A stretch of DNA of 64,000 nucleotides from Duganella sp. SG902 (GCF_013376005.1 NZ_JABMJK010000023.1:1-64000); one strand, 5' to 3'; counted from the stretch's first letter, positions 44,272-53,578 are shown. A program made the numbers and translations. Notes: a model not told the origin generated them from the sequence alone.

Positions 44272-45456
44272 ATGAACATTTTGCTGACGCTGCTGCTGGC
44301 CGGCCTTTCCATGGTCGGCCCGCTGGCCATCGATACCTATCTGCCGTCCTTCCCCGCCATCACGCAGGCGTTCGACGCCAGCCCGATGCTGGTGCAGCAG
44401 ACGCTGTCGATGTTCCTGTTCTGCTTCGCGTTCATGATGCTGTTCTATGGCACGCTGTCCGATTCCTTCGGCCGCCGCCCGGTGATTATCGTCTCGCTGG
44501 TGCTGTACATCGCGGCGTCGGTGGTGGCGGCGCTGGCGCCGTCGATCGGCGTGCTGCTGGCCTGCCGCATCGTGCAGGGTCTGGCCGCCGGCGCCGGCTC
44601 GGTGGTGGGCCGCGCCATCGTGCAGGACCGCTTCACCGGCGCCCAGGCGCAGAAGATCCTCGCCAATATCATGATGGTGTTCGGCCTCGCGCCGGCGATC
44701 GCGCCGGTGCTGGGCGGCTGGCTGCAGGTGAGTTTCGGCTGGCGCTCGATCTTCTGGTTCCTCAGCGCCTTCGGCCTCCTGATGCTGGTGGCGGTGCAGC
44801 GCGCGCTGCCGGAAAGCCTGCCGGTCAAGGACCGTCATCCCTTCCACCTGGGCGTGATCGCCAAAAACTACTGGATGGTGCTGTGCCATCACCATTTCCT
44901 GCTGCTGTCGGTGGCGGTGGGCATGTGCTTCGCGGGCGTGGCGCTGTACATCGGCTCCGCCGCTTATTTCGTGATGAATATCCTGCACCTGCCGGAAACC
45001 GCCTTCGCGTGGATGTTCGTGCCGCTGATTAGCGGCATGGTGATCGGCTCCGCGCTGTCGGGCAAGTTCGCCCACAAGTTCTCGCGCAAGGCGCAGGTAT
45101 GGCTCGGCTTCGCGGTGATGATCAGCGCCGGCGTGATCAACGTCGCCTACAACGCCGCCTTCGTGGCGGCCGTGCCTTGGGCGGTGATGCCGCTGTTTAT
45201 CTATTCCTTCGGCCTGGCGCTGGCCATGACGCCGCTGTCGCTGATCGCGCTGGAGTACTTTCCGAACAACAGCGGCCTGGCCGCCTCGATGCAGTCCTTC
45301 ATCCAGATGCTGCTGTTCGCTCTGGTCTCCGGCCTGGTGGCGCCGCTGCTGTTCGACAGCGCCCTGAAACTGGCGTGGGGCGTGCTGGCCAGCCTCGTTC
45401 TCAGTGTGATCGCCTGGCTGCTGGCGCAAACGGGCAAGCCGGTCGTCCACGGCTGA
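44272..45456 (+). CDS. Bcr/CflA-family multidrug MFS transporter
   Basis: A 394-residue, 12-helix transporter. MVGPLAIDTYLPSFPAITQAFDAS is the Bcr/CflA start motif and YGTLSDSFGRRPVIIVSL is the loop 2-3 motif; RIVQGLAAGAGSVVGRAIVQDRF is diagnostic of this family. It exports drugs such as bicyclomycin or sulfonamides, and in some bacteria cysteine or dipeptides, which would suit the neighbouring cysteine gene. Start at 44272 is the first that fits the family; upstream ATGs at 44188 and 44245 exist. It abuts the convergent small gene with no gap. Confidence 0.88.
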   Translation: MNILLTLLLAGLSMVGPLAIDTYLPSFPAITQAFDASPMLVQQTLSMFLFCFAFMMLFYGTLSDSFGRRPVIIVSLVLYIAASVVAALAPSIGVLLACRIVQGLAAGAGSVVGRAIVQDRFTGAQAQKILANIMMVFGLAPAIAPVLGGWLQVSFGWRSIFWFLSAFGLLMLVAVQRALPESLPVKDRHPFHLGVIAKNYWMVLCHHHFLLLSVAVGMCFAGVALYIGSAAYFVMNILHLPETAFAWMFVPLISGMVIGSALSGKFAHKFSRKAQVWLGFAVMISAGVINVAYNAAFVAAVPWAVMPLFIYSFGLALAMTPLSLIALEYFPNNSGLAASMQSFIQMLLFALVSGLVAPLLFDSALKLAWGVLASLVLSVIAWLLAQTGKPVVHG

Positions 45457-45708
45457 TCACGGCCACGGCGCGGGATTCAGGTCGATATACTGCGCCCCGC
45501 CCTGCTCCGGCTCACGGTCCGCCGGCGGCCCGCCGGGTGCCTGGGCCGGGTTGCGCAAGCCCAGTATCTCCTTGCGCGATTCGACGAAATCCGCGCTCGA
45601 TAGCGGATGCTCCTTGTCCGGCCAGTTCTCCACCGCCCACGCCTGCAACTGCTCGAAACGCTGCCACAATTCGCTGATGAAGCGGCGGCGCTCATCTTCG
45701 TTGTCCAT
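45457..45708 (-). CDS. Small acidic hypothetical protein
   Basis: An 83-residue soluble protein with AAGGAGG five bases before the ATG. It begins MDNEDERRRFISELWQRFEQ (helical, Trp-rich) and ends in a Pro/Gly-rich tail. I recognise no characterised family. Its stop abuts the stop of the convergent transporter. Confidence 0.7.
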   Translation of the reverse strand: MDNEDERRRFISELWQRFEQLQAWAVENWPDKEHPLSSADFVESRKEILGLRNPAQAPGGPPADREPEQGGAQYIDLNPAPWP

Positions 45709-45824
45709 AATGCCTCCTTCGGTCTACCCGCAGTGTGCGCCGCGTACGCCACGCCGTCGGTACGCAAGATAACGCCCGAGCATGTAGAATGGCGCATTAA
45801 TCTGCTTTAAGTCTCATCCACCGA

Positions 45825-46277
45825 ATGCGTCTCACCTCATTTACCGATTACACGCTGCGCACGCTGCTCTACCTGGCGGCCAATCGGGATCGCCTGGTCA
45901 CCATCCAGGACATCGCCGATTTGCACGTGATATCAAAAAATCATCTGATGAAGGTGGTGTATCAACTCGGCCTGTCCGGCCTGGTGGAGACGGTGCGCGG
46001 CCGCAACGGCGGCCTGCGGCTGGGCAAGGAGCCAAAGGACATCAACATCGGCGCCCTGGTGCGCGCCACCGAGACCGATTTCTTCATGGCCGAATGCTTT
46101 GACCGCGACAGCGACACCTGTCCGCTGACGCCCAACTGCAAACTCAAACACACGCTGAACGACGCCACCCGCGCCTTCCTCGCCGTGCTGGATCAGCAAA
46201 CGCTGGAAGACATGCTGCCCGCCACCGGTCCGGAAAGCAAACCGGTACGCATCATGCGTAACGCGGCCAAGCGGTAA
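45825..46277 (+). CDS. nsrR: Nitric-oxide-sensing Rrf2-family repressor
   Basis: A 150-residue Rrf2 protein. MRLTSFTDYTLRTLLYLA is the NsrR start, ISKNHLMKVVYQLGLSGLVETVRGRNGGLRLG the recognition helix and wing. Cys91, Cys99 and Cys105 (AECFDRDSDTCPLTPNCKLK) are the three ligands of its iron-sulfur cluster, which is lost on reaction with NO. It represses NO-detoxification genes such as hmp or hcp; none is adjacent. Its stop touches the stop of the convergent GntR gene. Confidence 0.92.
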   Translation: MRLTSFTDYTLRTLLYLAANRDRLVTIQDIADLHVISKNHLMKVVYQLGLSGLVETVRGRNGGLRLGKEPKDINIGALVRATETDFFMAECFDRDSDTCPLTPNCKLKHTLNDATRAFLAVLDQQTLEDMLPATGPESKPVRIMRNAAKR

Positions 46278-46940
46278 CTACGCCGCGTCCTGCCGCAACT
46301 GCGGCAGGGAAGCCATCAGGTCGGAGAAACGCTGCCCCTGGATCATGACGTGCTCGCGCAACAGTTGCGCGGCGCGCTCGCCATCGCCGTCAAGAATCGC
46401 TTTCACCACGCCGTCATGTTCGTTGTAGGAAGTGGCCAGGCGGTTGCGCACCCGCAGTTGCAGACGGCGATAAGGACGCAGGCGACGATACAGCGCGCGC
46501 GTCTGCTCGATCAGAAACTGATTGTGGCTGCCGGCGTATATCGCTTCGTGGAAGACCTCGTTGCGATAGTAATAAACGTCCGGTTCCTGCGCCTCCAACG
46601 CCTCCTGGCAGGCCTGGTGCGCCGCCAACAATGCTTGCTGTTCCTCCGGCGTCATGCGGCGCGCCGCCAGCCGGCCACAGGTCGACTCCAGTTCCGACAT
46701 CACCTCGAACATTTCCACCAGCTGCTGCGGCCCCAGCTCGGCCACGATGGCGCCGCGCCGCGGCCGGATCACCACCAGCCCCATCGACGACAACTGGATC
46801 AGGGTTTCCCGAATCGGCGTGCGCGAGACGCCAAAGCGCGTGGCCAGTTCGGTCTCGTCCAGATGCTGGCCGGGCTTGAGCTCGCCGACAGCAATCATTT
46901 CTTCGATTTGCTCGCGGAGGGTGGCGGAATGTGTCGTCAT
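46278..46940 (-). CDS. GntR/FadR-family regulator, likely of malonate genes
   Basis: A 220-residue protein. Winged helix (about 5-70; GELKPGQHLDETELATRFGVSRTPIRETLIQLSSMGLV) and an all-helical FCD domain (about 80-215) with the metal-binding Asp/His residues (ESTCGRL, NEVFHEAIYAGSHNQ, EHDGVVKAI). FCD regulators bind dicarboxylates. Divergence from a TRAP-malonate decarboxylase operon suggests it senses malonate, like MatR. The start at 46940 is chosen because TATAAT at 46953-46948 would place transcription start almost on it, giving a leaderless mRNA; the ATG at 46949 overlaps that -10. Confidence 0.88.
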   Translation of the reverse strand: MTTHSATLREQIEEMIAVGELKPGQHLDETELATRFGVSRTPIRETLIQLSSMGLVVIRPRRGAIVAELGPQQLVEMFEVMSELESTCGRLAARRMTPEEQQALLAAHQACQEALEAQEPDVYYYRNEVFHEAIYAGSHNQFLIEQTRALYRRLRPYRRLQLRVRNRLATSYNEHDGVVKAILDGDGERAAQLLREHVMIQGQRFSDLMASLPQLRQDAA

Positions 46941-46947
46941 GGTTTGC

Positions 46948-46975
46948 ATTATATCGCTTGACAATGTATTCGCAA
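46948..46975 (-). promoter_or_regulatory. Promoter of GntR gene, probably leaderless
   Basis: Read leftward: TTGCGA (46975-46970), 16-bp spacer, consensus TATAAT (46953-46948). The +1 should fall at about 46941-46940, the first base of the chosen ATG. Confidence 0.5.
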
Positions 46976-47020
46976 CCGCTATTCTTGTATACACAAAAGA
47001 AGTTATTGCATATCGAATGC
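46958..47020 (+). promoter_or_regulatory. Promoter and GntR-type operator of TRAP-malonate operon
   Basis: TTGACA (46958-46963), 16-bp spacer, TATTCT (46980-46985). The palindrome TGTATACA (46986-46993) lies just after the -10 and has the GTATAC core typical of FadR/FCD-family GntR operators. GCAT-ATCGA-ATGC (47008-47020) is a second short inverted repeat. Binding here would block the operon. Confidence 0.6.
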
Positions 47021-47062
47021 AAACTAGATAATATTTCCTGACATCAATCCCTTGGAGGACGT

Positions 47063-48085
47063 ATGACCGCAATCACCCGCAGGTCCGCATTGGCAGCCAT
47101 CGGCGCTTTGGCCGCCAGTCCGTTGTTGTTGCAACCCGCTTGGGCGCAGAGCTCGCTCAAGATTTCCCACCAGTTCCCCGGCGGCACCATCACGGAAGGT
47201 GATTTCCGCGACCGCCTGACCCGCATGTTCGCGGCCGAAGTCGAGAAGCGTTCCAAGGGCGCGCTCAAGTTCGCGATCTATCCCGGTTCCTCGCTGATGA
47301 AGACCAACGCCCAGTTCTCGGCCATGCGCAAGGGCGCGCTGGACCTGTCGCTGGTGCCGCTGTCATACGCCGGCGGCGAAGTCCCGGAAGTGAACATCGG
47401 CCTGATGCCCGGCCTGGTCACCTCCTACGACCAGGCCTACGGCTGGAAGAACGCGGAAGTGGGCAAGGAACTGGCGCGCATCCTGTACGACAAGGGCATC
47501 GTGATGCTCAGCTGGATCTGGCAGGGCGGCGGCATGGCCTCGCGCGGCAAGCCGGTGGTCGATCCGGACGACGCCAAGGGCATGAAGATACGCGGCGGCT
47601 CGCGCGAAATGGACCTGATGCTGAAGGCCGCCGGCGCCGCCGTGGTCACGCTGCCATCAAATGAAATCTACGCCGCCATGCAGACCGGCGCCATGGAAGC
47701 GGCGCTGACCTCCTCCACCTCGCTGATCTCGTTCCGTCTCGAAGAAGTGTCGAAGGCGCTGACCACCGCGCGCGCCGGCTCCTACTGGTTCATGCTGGAG
47801 CCGCTGATGATGTCGCGCGCGATCTTCGACCGCCTGCCGAAGGACCAGCAGCAGATCCTGCTGACCGTGGGCGCCGAGCTGGAAGCCTTCGCGCTCAAAT
47901 CGGCCAAGGAAGACGACGTGCAAGTGGCGAACGTCTACCAGAAAGCCAACGCCAAGGTGGTCGACATGAATCCGGCCGCGCTGAAAAAATGGCAGGACAT
48001 CGCCAAGGCCACCGCGTGGAAGGACTATGGCGAGAAGAACCCCAGCTGCGCCAACCTGCTCAAACTCGCGGAGAAAACGCTGTGA
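47063..48085 (+). CDS. TRAP transporter substrate-binding protein (DctP family)
   Basis: A 340-residue protein with a leader containing TRRSALAAIGALAASP (twin-arginine-like) and ending AWAQ. LKISHQFPGGTITEGDFRDRLTRMFAAEVEKRSKG is the DctP start; KIRGGSREMDLMLKAAGAAVVTLPSNEIYAAMQTGAMEAALTS includes the conserved Arg that grips the substrate carboxylate. GGAGG precedes the ATG. First gene of a ten-gene run with DctQ, DctM and mdc genes, so it likely binds malonate. Confidence 0.92.
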   Translation: MTAITRRSALAAIGALAASPLLLQPAWAQSSLKISHQFPGGTITEGDFRDRLTRMFAAEVEKRSKGALKFAIYPGSSLMKTNAQFSAMRKGALDLSLVPLSYAGGEVPEVNIGLMPGLVTSYDQAYGWKNAEVGKELARILYDKGIVMLSWIWQGGGMASRGKPVVDPDDAKGMKIRGGSREMDLMLKAAGAAVVTLPSNEIYAAMQTGAMEAALTSSTSLISFRLEEVSKALTTARAGSYWFMLEPLMMSRAIFDRLPKDQQQILLTVGAELEAFALKSAKEDDVQVANVYQKANAKVVDMNPAALKKWQDIAKATAWKDYGEKNPSCANLLKLAEKTL

Positions 48086-48639
48086 GCCACGGCGTGGAAT
48101 TGACGCCATCGCGCGGGCCCGCACCGCCGGACAACGCCGTCATCGCGGCGCTGACGGCCGCGCTGGACAAGCTCAATCGCGGGCTGATGGTGCTGTCCAT
48201 GATCGCCGTCGTGCTGACGGCGGTCGTGCTGACTTACTCGGTGGTGTCGCGCTATTTCTTCCACGCGCCCACCGACTGGCAGGATGAGGCCTCGGTGTTC
48301 ATGCTGGTCGGGGTGACCTTCTTCTGCACCGCCTACGTGCAGTACCACCGCGGCCACATCGGCATCGAGGCCATCGCCGGCCTGCTGCCGCGCCGCGTGA
48401 ACGCCGCCCGCCTGCTATTCGTGGACCTGGCGTCGACCTTGTTCTGCGCCTTCTTCACCTGGAAATCGTGGCTGCTGTTCCACGAGGCGTGGGTCGATGG
48501 CCAGACCACCTCCTCCACCTTCGCGCCGCCGCTGTGGATCCCCTACTCCATGATGGCCGCCGGCATGACGCTGCTGTCGCTGCAACTGCTGTTGCAGACG
48601 CTGGCCCGCCTGACCAACAAACCGGAGCAAGCAGCATGA
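48082..48639 (+). CDS. TRAP transporter small permease (DctQ family)
   Basis: A 185-residue protein with four membrane helices. It starts with GTG inside the DctP stop (GTGA at 48082-48085). VVSRYFFHAPTDWQDEASVFMLVGVTFFCTAYVQYHRGHIGIE is the DctQ hallmark. A longer N-terminus than usual (about 25 residues) precedes the first helix. It pairs with DctM in the inner membrane. Confidence 0.9.
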   Translation: MSHGVELTPSRGPAPPDNAVIAALTAALDKLNRGLMVLSMIAVVLTAVVLTYSVVSRYFFHAPTDWQDEASVFMLVGVTFFCTAYVQYHRGHIGIEAIAGLLPRRVNAARLLFVDLASTLFCAFFTWKSWLLFHEAWVDGQTTSSTFAPPLWIPYSMMAAGMTLLSLQLLLQTLARLTNKPEQAA

Positions 48640-49985
48640 GTGAATTGACCCTGGGCGCGCTGTACGGCGCCGTAACGCTGGTGGTGATGTTCTCCGGGAT
48701 GCCGATCGCGTTCGCGCTCGGCGTGGTGGCGACCGCCTTCATGTACTTCTTCATGCCGGCATCGTCGCTGGATACCATCACGCAGAACGTCTACGAAGAG
48801 ATGGCGTCGATCACGCTGCTGTCGATTCCGTTGTTCATCCTGAAGGGCGCGGCCATCGGCAAATCGCCGGCGGGCAAGGACTTGTACTCCGCTATCCACA
48901 CCTGGATGCACAAGATTCCCGGCGGCCTCGGTATCGCCAACGTGTTCGCCTGCGCGCTGTTCGCGGCCATGGCCGGCTCCTCGCCCGCCACCTGCTCGGC
49001 GATTGGCTCGGCGGGCATTCCGGAAATGCGCAAGCGCGGCTACTCGCCGGGTTTCGCGGCCGGCATCATCGCGGCCGGCGGCACGCTGGGCATTCTGCTG
49101 CCGCCGTCGATCACCATGATCCTGTACGCGGTGGCGGCCGAGCAGTCGCTGGGCCGCCTGTTCCTGGCGGGGATAGGCCCCGGCATCCTGCTGGTGGTGC
49201 TGTTCGCCGGCTACGCCGTCTACCGCGCCCGCAAGGAATACAGCATGGCGCTGGAGATCTACCAGAAAGGCGGCGAGAAGTCGGCCTATCTGGAGGACGA
49301 GCATTTCACCCTGCGTGAAAAAGTCGAGATGCTGCCGCGCGTGCTGCCCTTCATCGTGCTGCTGATCGGCGTGATGGTGGCGTTGTATGGCGGCTTCGCC
49401 ACGCCGTCCGAAACCGCCGGCCTGGGCGCGCTGCTGGCGCTGGCCCTGCTGGCCGTGATCTACGGCGTGTGGAAGCCGAAAGACCTGTCGCCCATCCTCG
49501 GTTCGTCGATCAAGGAATCCACCATGCTGCTGCTGATCATCGGCATGTCGCTGCTGTATTCCTACGTGATGAGCTACCTGCACATCAGCCAGTCGGCCGC
49601 CGCGTGGGTGGTCAGCCTGCACCTGTCCAAATGGGTGCTGCTGGCGGTGATACTATTGATGGTGATCGTGTTCGGCTTCTTCCTGCCGCCAGTGTCCATC
49701 ATCCTGATGACGGCGCCGATCATCCTGCCGCCGCTGCGCGAAGCCGGTTTTGACCTGATCTGGTTCGGCATCGTCATGACGGTGGTGATGGAAATGGGCC
49801 TGATCCATCCGCCGGTGGGGCTGAATATTTTCGTCATCAAGAACATCGCGCCGGACATTCCGCTCAAGGATGTGGTCTGGGGCGTGTTCCCCTTCCTGTT
49901 GCTGATGGTGGTGGCCGTGCTGCTGCTGTGCGTCTTCCCATCGATCGCGACCGGTCTGCCTGACATGATTATGGGAGCAAAATAA
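48636..49985 (+). CDS. TRAP transporter large permease (DctM family)
   Basis: A 449-residue protein with about 12 helices. GLGIANVFACALFAAMAGSSPATCSAIGSAGIPEMRKRGY and GGTLGILLPPSITMILYAVAAEQSLG are DctM signatures; PLREAGFDLIWFGIVMTVVMEMGLIHPPVGLNIFVI closes it. Starts in the DctQ stop (ATGA). It imports the DctP-bound substrate with sodium. The next gene, mdcA, starts two bases after its stop. Confidence 0.93.
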   Translation: MSELTLGALYGAVTLVVMFSGMPIAFALGVVATAFMYFFMPASSLDTITQNVYEEMASITLLSIPLFILKGAAIGKSPAGKDLYSAIHTWMHKIPGGLGIANVFACALFAAMAGSSPATCSAIGSAGIPEMRKRGYSPGFAAGIIAAGGTLGILLPPSITMILYAVAAEQSLGRLFLAGIGPGILLVVLFAGYAVYRARKEYSMALEIYQKGGEKSAYLEDEHFTLREKVEMLPRVLPFIVLLIGVMVALYGGFATPSETAGLGALLALALLAVIYGVWKPKDLSPILGSSIKESTMLLLIIGMSLLYSYVMSYLHISQSAAAWVVSLHLSKWVLLAVILLMVIVFGFFLPPVSIILMTAPIILPPLREAGFDLIWFGIVMTVVMEMGLIHPPVGLNIFVIKNIAPDIPLKDVVWGVFPFLLLMVVAVLLLCVFPSIATGLPDMIMGAK

Positions 49986-49986
49986 A

Positions 49987-51639
49987 ATGTCCTGGAACAC
50001 CTTGCAGCAAAATCGCGCGGCGCGATTGCAGCGCGCCAGCGCGGCGCTGGGCACTGAGTTGGATGGCAAAAGCCTGCCGGCCGCGCGCATCGCCGATCTG
50101 CTGCATGCGGTCATCGAATGCGGCGACCGCGTCTGCCTCGAGGGGAACAACCAGAAGCAGGCCGACTTCCTCGGCCATGCGCTGGCCAACCTGAATCCGG
50201 AACGCGTCAACAACCTGCACATGCTGCAGTCGGTGCTGGCGTTGCCGGAGCATCTGGACGTGTTCGAGCGCGGCGTCGCCTCGCGGCTGGACTTCTCGTT
50301 CTCCGGTCCGCAGGCGGCGCGGGTGGCGCGGCTGGCCTCCGCCGGCAAGCTGAATATCGGCGCCATCCACACCTACCTTGAGCTGTTCAGCCGCTACTTC
50401 ATCGATCTGCCGCCGCGCGTCTGCCTGATCGCGGCGGAGGCGGCCGACCGCCACGGCAACCTGTACACCGGCCCGAACACCGAGGACACCCCCGCCATCG
50501 TCGAGGCCACGGCGTTCAAGCAGGGCATCGTCATCGTCCAGGTGAACAAGGTGGTGGACAACGTGCCGCGCGTGGACGTGCCGGGCGACTGGGTGGACTT
50601 CGTGGTGCAGTCGCCGCGCCCCTACTATATCGAACCGCTGTTCACGCGCGACCCGGCGCAGATTTCGGAGATCCAGGTGCTGATGGCGATGATGGCCATC
50701 AAGGGCATCTACGCCGAGTACGAGGTGCAGCGCCTGAACCATGGCATTGGCTTCGACACGGCGGCCATCGAGCTGCTGCTGCCGACCTACGCCGAGTCGC
50801 TGGGCCTGCGCGGAAAGATCGGCAAGCACTGGGCCTTGAATCCGCACCCGGCGCTGATTCCGGCGATCGAGGCGGGCTTCGTCAGCTCGGTGCATTCGTT
50901 TGGTTCGGAGCTGGGCATGGAGGACTATATCCACGCGCGGCCGGACGTCTTCGCGATCGGCCCGGACGGCAGCATGCGCAGCAACCGCGCCATGTGCCAG
51001 GCCGCCGGCCACTACGCCTGCGACATGTTCATCGGCTCGACCCTGCAGATCGACTTGCAGGGTAACTCGTCCACCGCCACGGCCGGCCGCATCTCGGGCT
51101 TCGGCGGCGCCTCCAACATGGGCGCGGACGCGCGCGGGCGGCGTCACGCCAGCCCGGCGTGGCTCAAGGCCGGTGAGCAGGCGCGCGCCGGCCGCAACAC
51201 CATCCCGCGCGGCCAGAAGCTGGTGGTGCAGATGGTGGAAACCTTCCGCGAGCATATGCAGCCCGCCTTCGTCGAGAAGCTGGACGCCTGGGTGCTGATG
51301 GAGCAAGCGAAGATGGCGATCCCGCCGGTGATGATCTACGGTGACGACGTCACCCACATACTGACCGAGGAAGGCATCGCCAACCTGCTGCTGTGCCGCA
51401 CCGACGAGGAACGCGAACAGGCGATACGCGGCGTGGCCGGCTACACGCCGGTTGGGCTGGGGCGCGACAAGCGCATGGTGGAGAACCTGCGCGACCGCGG
51501 CATCATCACCCGTGCCGAGGACCTCGGCATCGACAAGCGCCTCGCCACACGCGACCTGCTGGCGGCCCGCAACATGAAAGACCTGGTGCGCGCATCGGGC
51601 GGTTTGTACAACCCGCCCAAGCGTTTCCGCAACTGGTAA
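49987..51639 (+). CDS. mdcA: Malonate decarboxylase alpha subunit (acetyl-ACP:malonate ACP transferase)
   Basis: A 550-residue protein of the size and sequence of MdcA. It begins WNTLQQNRAARLQRASAALG and includes RVCLEGNNQKQADFLGHALANLNPERVNNLHM. The conserved VHSFGSELGMEDYIHARPDVFAIGPDGSMRSNR is present. It moves the special thiol carrier protein from acetate to malonate, releasing acetate. It is coupled to the TRAP transporter genes. Confidence 0.95.
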   Translation: MSWNTLQQNRAARLQRASAALGTELDGKSLPAARIADLLHAVIECGDRVCLEGNNQKQADFLGHALANLNPERVNNLHMLQSVLALPEHLDVFERGVASRLDFSFSGPQAARVARLASAGKLNIGAIHTYLELFSRYFIDLPPRVCLIAAEAADRHGNLYTGPNTEDTPAIVEATAFKQGIVIVQVNKVVDNVPRVDVPGDWVDFVVQSPRPYYIEPLFTRDPAQISEIQVLMAMMAIKGIYAEYEVQRLNHGIGFDTAAIELLLPTYAESLGLRGKIGKHWALNPHPALIPAIEAGFVSSVHSFGSELGMEDYIHARPDVFAIGPDGSMRSNRAMCQAAGHYACDMFIGSTLQIDLQGNSSTATAGRISGFGGASNMGADARGRRHASPAWLKAGEQARAGRNTIPRGQKLVVQMVETFREHMQPAFVEKLDAWVLMEQAKMAIPPVMIYGDDVTHILTEEGIANLLLCRTDEEREQAIRGVAGYTPVGLGRDKRMVENLRDRGIITRAEDLGIDKRLATRDLLAARNMKDLVRASGGLYNPPKRFRNW

Positions 51640-51649
51640 GGAGCAAACG

Positions 51650-51964
51650 ATGGAAACACTGAATTATCGATTTGAACAAGGCACGCGCCGCCTGACCGCC
51701 GCGCCGGAAGTGGTGGGCGTGGTCGGCTCGGGCAACCTGGAGGTGCTGATCGAACCGGCCGCGCTGGATGGCGCCTGCACCGTCGAAATCAACACCGCCG
51801 CCGTCGGCTTCGGCCCGATCTGGGAGGCGGTGATCCGCGACTTCCACGCGCGCTGGGCGCTGGCCGATACGCGCATCTCGATCAACGACATGGGCGCCAC
51901 GCCGGCCGTGGTCAGCCTGCGGCTCGACCAGGCCGTGCAAACCATGCTGGGAGACGCAGCATGA
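51650..51964 (+). CDS. mdcC: Malonate decarboxylase acyl carrier protein (delta subunit)
   Basis: A 104-residue protein. Ser27 in VVGSGNLEVLIEP is the expected site for the 2'-(5''-triphosphoribosyl)-3'-dephospho-CoA prosthetic group, matching the characterised MdcC Ser. AGGAG is close upstream. Ends four bases into mdcD. Confidence 0.93.
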   Translation: METLNYRFEQGTRRLTAAPEVVGVVGSGNLEVLIEPAALDGACTVEINTAAVGFGPIWEAVIRDFHARWALADTRISINDMGATPAVVSLRLDQAVQTMLGDAA

Positions 51965-52863
51965 GCCGCGCGGTCAGCTATCAGGAAGCGACGGCCCGCG
52001 AACGCCTGCAGCATCTGTTCGACGCCGGCAGCTTCCAGGAGTTCATTCCGCCCTCGGCGCGCGTCACCAGCCCTCACCTCGCGCAACTGAACGCGCCGGT
52101 GGCATTTGACGATGGCGTGGCTATCGGCAGCGCCTTGCTGGGCGGCGTGCCGGTGTACGTGGCGGCGCAGGAAGGCGCTTTCATGGGCGGCGCGGTCGGC
52201 GAGGTGCACGGCGCCAAGCTGGTCGGCCTGCTGCGCAAGGCGATCGCGGACAAGGTGGCGGCGGTGGTGCTGCTGGTGGAATCCGGCGGCGTGCGCCTGC
52301 ACGAAGCCAACGCCGGCCTGATCGCCGTGTCCGAAGTGATGCGCGCCCTGCTCGACGCGCGCGACGCCGGCGTGGCCGTGATCGCACTGGTGGGCGGTGC
52401 CAATGGCGCCTTTGGCGGCATGGGCATCGTGACGCGCTGCGCCAATGTGGTCGTCATGTCGGAAGAAGGCCGCTTGGCCATGTCCGGTCCTGAAGTGATC
52501 GAGACCGCCAACGGCGTGGAGGAATTCGATTCCCGCGACCGCGCGCTGGTGTGGCGCACCTCGGGCGGCAAGCACCGCTACCTGCTGGGCGATTGCCAGC
52601 GCATTGTGGCGGACGATATTGCCGCCTTCCGCGCGGCGGCGCAGGAAGCGGTGGCGGCGCTGGCTGGCGGCGCCACCGGCCTGACGCTGGAAGCACTGGA
52701 TGCCGAGCAGCGCATGCTGGAAGCGCGTCTGAACAACTACGGCGCCCTGCCCGACCCGGTCGATATCTGGAACGCCATGCAAATGCCGGATGCGGCCAAC
52801 ATCCCCATGCTGGATGTGGACAGCTTTATCGCGGCGTCGGCAACGCGCCGTCAGGGAGTGTGA
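51961..52863 (+). CDS. mdcD: Malonate decarboxylase beta subunit
   Basis: A 300-residue crotonase-fold carboxyltransferase-like protein. GAVGEVHGAKLVGLLRKAIADKVAAVVLLVESGGVRLHEANAGL and GGANGAFGGMGIVTRCANVVVMSEEGRLAMSGPEVIE form the two oxyanion loops. With MdcE it decarboxylates malonyl-carrier protein to acetyl-carrier protein. Starts in the mdcC stop. Confidence 0.95.
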   Translation: MSRAVSYQEATARERLQHLFDAGSFQEFIPPSARVTSPHLAQLNAPVAFDDGVAIGSALLGGVPVYVAAQEGAFMGGAVGEVHGAKLVGLLRKAIADKVAAVVLLVESGGVRLHEANAGLIAVSEVMRALLDARDAGVAVIALVGGANGAFGGMGIVTRCANVVVMSEEGRLAMSGPEVIETANGVEEFDSRDRALVWRTSGGKHRYLLGDCQRIVADDIAAFRAAAQEAVAALAGGATGLTLEALDAEQRMLEARLNNYGALPDPVDIWNAMQMPDAANIPMLDVDSFIAASATRRQGV

Positions 52864-52864
52864 A

Positions 52865-53578
52865 ATGGACTGGAAAAAACTGGCGGATACGCTGTTCCCC
52901 GAAGGCCATGCGATCATCGAGCAGAATGAATTCTTGTGCGGCAGCGCGCAGGTGGATGGACAGCCTGTGGCGGTGATCGGCACCACCAATCACACGCCGA
53001 TCGGCGTGGAGATCGCGCTGGCGCAGGCGCAAGCCATTCTGCGCACGGTGCGCGATTATCCCGGCATGCCGATCCTGATGGTGATCGATACCCAGGGCCA
53101 GCGCCTGCGGCATCGGGATGAGATGTTGGGGATTAACAGCTACATGGCGCACCTGGGCAAATGCGTGGATCTTGCGCGGCGCAAGGGGCACAAGATTATC
53201 GGCGTGGTGTACGACCAGGCTTTATCGGGCGGCTTCATCACCAGTGGTTTGATGGCGGATGCCTGCTATGCACTGCCCGATGCGGCCATCCGCGTCATGG
53301 GCCTGCCGGCGATGGCGCGCATCACCAAGGTACCGGAAGAGCTGCTGACCGAGCTGGCGCAGAGTAATCCGGTGTTCGCGCCGGGGCCGGAAAATTATCT
53401 GCGCATGGGCGGCCTGGAGTCGATCTGGCACGGCGATCTGGCGGCACATCTGCGCGCGGCGCTGGCGCAACAGAGCGATGGCGACCGACGCAGCGCGCTG
53501 GGCTTGCAGCGCGGCGGGCGCCGTCTGGCACAGCCGGTGATCGATGCCGTGGTCTCGGGCGGCCATGTCCAGCGTTGA
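52865..53578 (+). CDS. mdcE: Malonate decarboxylase gamma subunit
   Basis: A 237-residue partner of MdcD. It starts MDWKKLADTLFPEGHAI, has GTTNHTPIGVEIALAQAQAIL and the active-site stretch GVVYDQALSGGFITSGLMADACYALPDAAIRVMGLPAMARIT. ATG follows the mdcD stop by one base. The frame is open upstream to 52790 within mdcD, which is incidental. Confidence 0.95.
   Translation: MDWKKLADTLFPEGHAIIEQNEFLCGSAQVDGQPVAVIGTTNHTPIGVEIALAQAQAILRTVRDYPGMPILMVIDTQGQRLRHRDEMLGINSYMAHLGKCVDLARRKGHKIIGVVYDQALSGGFITSGLMADACYALPDAAIRVMGLPAMARITKVPEELLTELAQSNPVFAPGPENYLRMGGLESIWHGDLAAHLRAALAQQSDGDRRSALGLQRGGRRLAQPVIDAVVSGGHVQR

Noticed and set aside
46958..47020. LacI- or TetR-type operator
   Set aside because: The GTATAC core and the adjacent FCD-type GntR gene make a GntR site more likely.
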